Shown piece by piece: positions 7,258 through 11,804 of a DNA stretch of 11,804 bases (position 1 is its first letter; each line of letters starts with the position of its first letter). The notes below the pieces were generated by a model, which saw only the letters and a program-made list of their open reading frames with translations, did no database searches and had not been told where the DNA came from. Both the position numbers and the translations under genes were made by a program. Source of the stretch: JBCCFW01 sp039029535 (lineage in GTDB: Bacteria; Acidobacteriota; JBCCFW01); the NCBI GenBank assembly GCA_039029535.1, contig JBCCFW010000214.1, positions 1 through 11,804 on the forward strand, written 5' to 3'.

Positions 7258-8811
7258 TCAGGTGCTCGCCAGCGCGGTGACGTCGGTCGTCGTCACGGGA
7301 GCTTCCATCTCCGGATGGATGTCGGCATCGGTGAACAGCTCGGCGTAGGGCCCCAGGCGGTCGAGGTGCAGGCGACGGTAGTACTCGGGAAGACCGTAGC
7401 GCCGGCCTTCGTGGAATGCGAGCAGCTCGGGCTCGGCATGCATCCTGTCTCGCACGTCACGCAGGCGATTCAGCAGGCCGTGGCCGCCGAAGGTGCGCAA
7501 GACGTTCATCCAGCGCATCAGGCCGGGAGGGGCCCCGAGGATGCGCCTGGGCAAGAGTCCGAAGGAGCAGGCCGTCGCCTGGATGCCGATGATGCGGTCG
7601 TAGTACTCCAAGGGGGAATAGCCCGCGAGCGTCGTCACCAGGTACGGCATGTAGTACAGGCTGAACGGCATGTCGGTGAGGATGCGACCCTCACGGAGGT
7701 AGTCGTCGTGCAGCGGCGTGCCGCCGAACGGAGTGGGGATGTTCACCGCTGGCCAGGCATGAGGAACGCGTCGGATGAACTCGCAGGTCAGCTCGACTGG
7801 CTCGTCACCCGAATCGCTGTCGGTGCCGAAGATGAAGTTGGCCTGCAGGTTCGGGACGTGCTGTCTCAGCTCACCGAAGTGAGCGACGACCTTCTCCAGC
7901 TTCTCGCGTCCCGTGCGAGAGCCGACCCCCGCCTTGTTCGAGTAATCGTCCCAGCCCTCGAGTCCCGGCGCGCAGAAGTAGCAGTTCGTGTCGCTCAGGC
8001 GCTTCAGGCGCGGACCCTTCAGGATGGAGAGAGAGCTCTCCATGAAGTAGGGGTTGCGCTTCTCGGGGGGGATCGTCTCGAGGGCGCTCAGCGTCGCCTC
8101 GAAGCTCACGCCGAAGTTGGGATCGTGAAAGCTGACCATGACACCCGGAAGATGCTCCGAGACGAATCGGAGATCTTCCTCGAGCTGATCGCTCGGCAGG
8201 GTCACGTAGTCGTTGTTCCAATCCGAACAGAAGTTGCAGGTGTACGGGCAGCCCACGCTCGAGAGCATCGGGACGTTCGCGCCGAAGGGGCGACGACGAT
8301 TGGTCGTCAGGGACGACGTCACGATGTCGGGCAAGCGCTGTTCGACGGTGGGGAGCTCCTTCGGAGGCCCCTCGCTGCTGATGCGTCGTCCGGGACGATG
8401 CTCGCCATCGACTATCTCGGTCACCAGTCGTCGATCGCAGTGATTGACGACGAGATCGTAGAAGCGCAGCGAGTCGGTGGGGAAGCAGCGTGCATGGGGG
8501 CCACCGAGCACGGTGAGCGTGCCTTCGCGATGGAACACTCTGGCCAGGGCGTAGGCGACTGCCGAGGCATGGGTGTAGGCCGACACGAACACGACGTCGA
8601 GGTCGGTGGGCAGCAGGCTGCGTGGGTCTCGTTGACCGTAGTAGGTGGCGTAGGTGACGTCGTGGCCGAGCTCGCGACACCAGGTCGCCACGGCCTGCGG
8701 CATGATGCTCGCGTAGTGACGCCTGACTTGACGTCCGAAGAAACGCCGTCCTCGGCTCTGTGACACCGAGTCACTGAGCAGCTCGAGCACGCCGACTCTC
8801 TGTCGCTTCAT
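7258..8811 (-). CDS. B12-binding-like / radical SAM protein, unknown reaction
   Basis: The protein has 517 residues. Residues about 30-145 look like a Rossmann-type cobalamin-binding domain (VATWCRELGHDVTYATYYGQ, DLDVVFVSAYTHAS, TLTVLGGPHARCFP), but the cobalt-ligating DxHxxG motif is absent. The radical SAM core begins SSVGCPYTCNFCSDW, with Cys188, Cys192 and Cys195 forming the CxxxCxxC site for the [4Fe-4S] cluster that cleaves S-adenosylmethionine. Barrel elements follow: VSFHDPNFGVSF, YFMESSLSIL, CYFCAPGLEGWDD and ANFIFGTDSDSGDEP. About 130 C-terminal residues contain FGGTPLHDDYLREGRI and MPYLVTTLAGYSPLEYYDRI. This arrangement is common in the large B12-type radical SAM superfamily (hopanoid, magnesium-protoporphyrin cyclase and natural-product enzymes). 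I cannot name the substrate, and no partner biosynthetic gene is adjacent. ATG 8811 is preceded by a weak GGGG site. Confidence 0.88.
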   Translation of the reverse strand: MKRQRVGVLELLSDSVSQSRGRRFFGRQVRRHYASIMPQAVATWCRELGHDVTYATYYGQRDPRSLLPTDLDVVFVSAYTHASAVAYALARVFHREGTLTVLGGPHARCFPTDSLRFYDLVVNHCDRRLVTEIVDGEHRPGRRISSEGPPKELPTVEQRLPDIVTSSLTTNRRRPFGANVPMLSSVGCPYTCNFCSDWNNDYVTLPSDQLEEDLRFVSEHLPGVMVSFHDPNFGVSFEATLSALETIPPEKRNPYFMESSLSILKGPRLKRLSDTNCYFCAPGLEGWDDYSNKAGVGSRTGREKLEKVVAHFGELRQHVPNLQANFIFGTDSDSGDEPVELTCEFIRRVPHAWPAVNIPTPFGGTPLHDDYLREGRILTDMPFSLYYMPYLVTTLAGYSPLEYYDRIIGIQATACSFGLLPRRILGAPPGLMRWMNVLRTFGGHGLLNRLRDVRDRMHAEPELLAFHEGRRYGLPEYYRRLHLDRLGPYAELFTDADIHPEMEAPVTTTDVTALAST

Positions 8812-9018
8812 GTTGCCCCGGGCAGCGGCGACCCGACGCGGGGCGGGCGCGCATGATCGTCCGGCAAGCTTGCCGGCCGCTGATCTCGAGCGGCCGGAGA
8901 GAGTCCGTCGGGGAACGGGCGGTCGGCGGCGGCGCGTGCTCAGGAAGATATCAGACAGCGATGTGACTCACGTCTGGGGGCTGGTGCTTCAGTCGATCGC
9001 CAGCAGGAACCAGGTGGG
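8812..9018. other. Intergenic gap with two overlapping hairpins
   Basis: These 207 bp separate two minus-strand genes. I see no coding potential. A 16-bp perfect palindrome CCGGCAAGCTTGCCGG occupies 8861-8876. A second hairpin, CCGGCCGCT (8873-8881) with AGCGGCCGG (8889-8897), shares four bases with it, so the two folds exclude each other in RNA. There is no U-tract after either one, so a classical intrinsic terminator for the upstream gene is not supported. A small symmetric site GTGACTCAC (8963-8971) lies nearer the upstream gene. I do not see a convincing promoter for the radical SAM gene. Confidence 0.45.
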
Positions 9019-11592
9019 TCAGGGGCCTGCGGGGCAGGCGCCGAGCGAGGAGGCTCTTCTGCGACCCGTGCTGTCGTCACCATAGGGTCCGTGCAGCCCC
9101 GAGCTGCTGCGGCCCGTGATGAGGAAGAAGAGGCTCTCGGGACGGACAGCGCCGGAGTCGAGCGTTGCGGTCGGTGGGTGTTGACCTGCGAGAGCGCAAG
9201 CCTGCTCGGTGGAACCGCCCTGACGGAGCTGTTCGAACAGGCCGACGTGCACGGCGTGGCTGACCGCTCGTGGAGCGGGCTCGAAGTCGAAGCGGAGCGA
9301 GCCGTCATCCAGGCGGCTCACGTGCACGGTCGGCGGGACCTCACCGGGCAACACTTCCGCGCAGGTCGTGCAGGGATTGGCCAGGGCGAGGGGCACTGGT
9401 CCCTCGGTCGTCCAGCTCGGTGAGCCGAGACGCACGGTCAGGCCGAGGTCGTCGCCGCAGGCGAGGCCGACCTCGGGAAGGAAGAGCTCGAAGTCGCGAT
9501 CGAGCGTGGTCGTGTCGCCGGGGTTCAACGCGGGCAGGAAGGCTCGGTCGCGCTGGAGCAAGACACCGGCGGGAGCGAGCAGCTCTGCGTCGAGCTCGGG
9601 CGTGGCCACGCTGCCGGTGTTGCGCACGCTCACCCGGATGCGGATCCACTCGCCAGGATCGGCTTGACCATCGGACACGTGGTCCGGCGTGCCGCAGAGG
9701 TCGTCGACGACGATCGCGTTCGTGATGGTGAGCTCGCGCTGCGTGGTGATCGCGCAGGCCTGACAGCCGAGGTGATGGTGTTGACCGGTGGGCGACACGA
9801 CGAGCACGTCGTCCTCGACGAGCGCGACGGCGGTCAGCTCGTGTCCCGGCTGCTGGTAGTCGGCGATCGTCACGGGTGAGTCGGGCACGAGCACGTCGTG
9901 ACCCGAGAGACCGGTCTCGCCACCGGCGATGAACAACAGGCCGCGATCGAGCGCCACGCCGTGACCGGGTCGACCGAGCAGGCGATGCACCAGCGTCGGT
10001 CGCCTCGGATCGCTCAGGTCGACGAGAGCGGTCTCGGAGTGTCCGCCGACGGCTGCCAGCGCACCGGAGGCCGCGAGCGAGTAGGCGGTCTCGGGCAAGT
10101 CCACCGAGCCGACGACCTGAGCACCCCAGGGGGGGCCGATCTCCACGACGACGAGCTCGGTGCCCGTCGCGAGATAGGCCATGTCGTCGTCGGTGGCGAC
10201 CACGCCGGCCGACCAGCCGCTGGTCGACAGGGCGGCGAGGGAGCGGATGTCGCCCGGGAGGCTCACGTCGAGGACGAGCAGTCCGATTCCGTCGGCGACC
10301 AGGAGCCGGTCGTCGCGGAGGTCGAGGTCGACGGCTTGACCCTCGACGAGATCGATCGATCCGACCGAGGCCGGAGCGGCACCGTCACTCACGTCCACGA
10401 GATGAATGGTCCCTGGTTCGGCGACCGCTGCCATCGTGCCGTCGCAGGCGATGCGTCGGAAGTCGGCGCCCTCGACGGTGAAGTCGGCGAGCTCGACGAG
10501 ATCGGAGCCGGACCAGCCGGCCACGCTCATCCGATCGCGGTCGAGCAGGAGCACGAGGCCACTGCAGTGAGTGACGTCCGTGGCCTCGGAGAGAGGGAAG
10601 GTCTCACCGGTGGCGAGCCCTCCGTCCGGATCGAGCTCGAGCCCAACGACACCACCCGCGCCGAGGCTGCTCCGCTGTCCGATGATGCCGACGAATGAGT
10701 CCATCGCAACCGTCCAGTTTTCACCCGGGCTCGCGACGCGTTGGGTCGCGACCGGTGCGTCGGGGTCGGCCAGCGAGTAGGAGCGAGCGCCCAGCGGGCC
10801 GGCGGCCGCGAGCAGCACGGTGCTGCCGTGCTCGGAGAGGTCGCGCACGGGCGTGGGCACGGGCAGGCGATCGACGGTGACGAAGCGACCCGTCGAGAGA
10901 TCGTGCGTGCCGAGCTCACCGGCGAGCGGGCGACCGGCGGCCACGCGCAGACGGTCGCCCTGAACGAGCAAGTCGTGAACGGGATCGGCGGCATCCGACT
11001 GGTCGAGCACCATCGGTGCGGAGGGAGTCGCGACGTCGACGAGCACGAGCCCGGCCATCGATGGATCGGCGCCGCCGAGGCCGACGATCACGGTGTCGTC
11101 GTGAAAGGCGAGAGCGCCGACGGAACCGCTCAACGGCAGGGCCGAGAGAAACGTGCTGGCCGAGGGCAGGGGAAGGAGTCGAAGGGTGGTGCCGTCCGCG
11201 ACCGCCAGCAGGTCCTCGGTGGCGGCCACTGCCGTCGTGTCGCTGAGCGCGACGACCTGCGCGAGGACGGTCGGGTTGCCGCGATCGACGAGCGCGACGC
11301 CGCTGGCACCGGTTGCGGCGATCACGTGGGTCGACGTCGCCGTGAGATCGAGCACGCGGCCGTCGGTCCGGAGATGGCTGAGCAACGCCGGCGGGCTACC
11401 GGGAGTGACGTCGAAGCGGGCGAGGCCCGTGTCGAGCCCGACCCAAGCCACGCCGTCGAGCATCAGCGCTCGTTGCGGCTGACCGAGGTGGAGGCGCGCC
11501 TTCGGCGTGAGACCGACCGGCGGCGGCACCGCCGCCAGCGTGAGAAGGGCGAGAACCGGTAGGAACCGGCTCCAGCCACGGGGTGGAGACAA
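9019..11592 (-). CDS. Secreted LVIVD-type beta-propeller protein with C-terminal adhesion-like domains
   Basis: The protein has 857 residues from TTG 11592. It opens with a signal peptide (basic SPPRGWSR, then FLPVLALLTLAAV). Residues about 30-600 form repeated blades of the pattern 'hydrophobic strand, GLxxxDVxxPxxP'. Examples are GLVLVDVATPSAPMVL, GLLVLDVSLPGDIRSLAAL and TALVDLSDPRRPTLVHRL, typical of LVIVD repeats (PF08309) in surface proteins. After CQAC (about 607-610), residues about 613-735 read like a CARDB/Ig-type domain (IRIRVSVRNTGSVATPELDAEL). CTTC follows near 740, then a fibronectin-III-like module ending FFLITGRSSSGLHGPYGDDS and ACP. That tail, in the form GxxGxDSxGxxRP...CP, recurs in secreted proteins of Acidobacteriota and myxobacteria. 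An exported binding or surface role is likely; no catalytic motif is seen. The start is uncertain: TTG 11592 has GGAG seven bases upstream and gives a compact signal peptide, while TTG 11664 would add 24 residues. Confidence 0.85.
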   Translation of the reverse strand: MSPPRGWSRFLPVLALLTLAAVPPPVGLTPKARLHLGQPQRALMLDGVAWVGLDTGLARFDVTPGSPPALLSHLRTDGRVLDLTATSTHVIAATGASGVALVDRGNPTVLAQVVALSDTTAVAATEDLLAVADGTTLRLLPLPSASTFLSALPLSGSVGALAFHDDTVIVGLGGADPSMAGLVLVDVATPSAPMVLDQSDAADPVHDLLVQGDRLRVAAGRPLAGELGTHDLSTGRFVTVDRLPVPTPVRDLSEHGSTVLLAAAGPLGARSYSLADPDAPVATQRVASPGENWTVAMDSFVGIIGQRSSLGAGGVVGLELDPDGGLATGETFPLSEATDVTHCSGLVLLLDRDRMSVAGWSGSDLVELADFTVEGADFRRIACDGTMAAVAEPGTIHLVDVSDGAAPASVGSIDLVEGQAVDLDLRDDRLLVADGIGLLVLDVSLPGDIRSLAALSTSGWSAGVVATDDDMAYLATGTELVVVEIGPPWGAQVVGSVDLPETAYSLAASGALAAVGGHSETALVDLSDPRRPTLVHRLLGRPGHGVALDRGLLFIAGGETGLSGHDVLVPDSPVTIADYQQPGHELTAVALVEDDVLVVSPTGQHHHLGCQACAITTQRELTITNAIVVDDLCGTPDHVSDGQADPGEWIRIRVSVRNTGSVATPELDAELLAPAGVLLQRDRAFLPALNPGDTTTLDRDFELFLPEVGLACGDDLGLTVRLGSPSWTTEGPVPLALANPCTTCAEVLPGEVPPTVHVSRLDDGSLRFDFEPAPRAVSHAVHVGLFEQLRQGGSTEQACALAGQHPPTATLDSGAVRPESLFFLITGRSSSGLHGPYGDDSTGRRRASSLGACPAGP

Positions 11593-11669
11593 CGGAGGAC
11601 TCCGGAAACGGGAGGAGAGCTCCCCGATCCGTCCATCGGCCCCGTGAGCCCCGGCATGAAGCAAATCCG

Positions 11670-11709
11670 GCCCCGGTGCCGGGGCGGAGCGACACGCCGC
11701 GTGCGGCGT
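11670..11709 (-). terminator. Pair of GC-rich hairpins after the right-edge gene, possible terminator
   Basis: Reading the minus strand after the stop at 11713-11711, the first stem is ACGCCG/CGGCGT (11709-11694, loop CACG). The second is GCCCCGG/CCGGGGC (11685-11670). The transcript then reads CGGATTTGCTTC, which has only a weak T-run. Two strong stems directly behind a stop codon suggest transcript-end or mRNA-stabilising structures. Because the T-tract is poor, efficient intrinsic termination is uncertain. Confidence 0.4.
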
Positions 11710-11710
11710 C

Positions 11711-11804
11711 TCAGGCCGAGAGCGTCTCCAGCAGGCTGGGATCGGGCTCGCCGCCGCACCAGCAGGCGAGCACCGGGTCGCTTCCGAACTCGTAGCCGAG
11801 CTGA
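11711..11804 (-). CDS. C-terminal fragment of an unidentified protein
   Basis: Thirty residues enter from the right edge on the minus strand and stop at TGA (11713-11711). They read QLGYEFGSDPVLACWCGG, then EPDPSLLETLSA. Composition and codon use look like a real gene end, and the GC-rich hairpins just behind the stop support that. The CWC pair might bind metal, but too little is visible to name a family. Confidence 0.55.
   Translation of the reverse strand, partial: QLGYEFGSDPVLACWCGGEPDPSLLETLSA

Noticed and set aside
7150..8763. Plus-strand open frame of 537 codons opposite the radical SAM gene
   Set aside because: The minus strand holds an intact CxxxCxxC radical SAM core. This frame is its antisense, overlaps the end of the gamma-glutamyltransferase gene and shows no family motif.
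9898..11562. Plus-strand open frames of 266 and 273 codons opposite the beta-propeller gene
   Set aside because: They are Gly/Arg/Glu/His-rich antisense shadows. The minus strand shows a signal peptide and regular repeats.

Overview
This is a GC-rich bacterial chromosomal window with short intergenic gaps, strong G/C third-position bias and genes on both strands. I see no transposase, integrase, phage gene, CRISPR array, tRNA or rRNA. The phylum is uncertain. A B12-dependent ribonucleotide reductase, a biosynthetic arginine decarboxylase, and a secreted beta-propeller protein with a GxY/GxDSxGxxR...ACP tail would fit an Acidobacteriota (Thermoanaerobaculia-like), Myxococcota or similar free-living lineage. 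That placement is an inference.

Left part (1-1220). The window opens on the N-terminus of an adenosylcobalamin-dependent ribonucleotide reductase (nrdJ, minus strand, running off the left edge). It is preceded by a leader of about 160 nt with two perfect hairpins, a good sigma70-type promoter (TTGACG-18-TAGGAT), and two near-identical 16-bp boxes exactly 32 bp apart. These look like tandem NrdR operators. Next comes about 460 bp without a credible gene. It contains a strongly structured segment (538-742) closed by an 11-bp perfect inverted repeat, which is a candidate structured RNA. A 72-residue KTSC-domain protein follows.

Middle (1221-7241). A membrane-anchored coiled-coil protein converges on speA (biosynthetic arginine decarboxylase, minus strand). 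Only 15 bp from the assigned speA start, on the plus strand, a tight three-gene run begins: a spermidine-synthase-fold protein, an alkyltransferase-like (ATL) DNA repair protein with Trp in place of the acceptor Cys, and a cytoplasmic gamma-glutamyltransferase of the YwrD-like type. The speA/spermidine-synthase-like pair suggests polyamine metabolism. However, the second protein lacks the usual putrescine-site motifs, so this link is tentative.

Right part (7258-11804, all minus strand). It holds a B12-binding-like/radical SAM protein of unknown reaction, a 207-bp gap with two overlapping hairpins, a large secreted LVIVD-type beta-propeller protein, and the last 30 residues of an unidentified gene entering from the right edge. 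No complete multi-gene novel system is evident. The best leads are the candidate structured RNA at 538-742, the nrdJ control region, the speA/aminopropyltransferase-like divergent junction and the orphan radical SAM gene.
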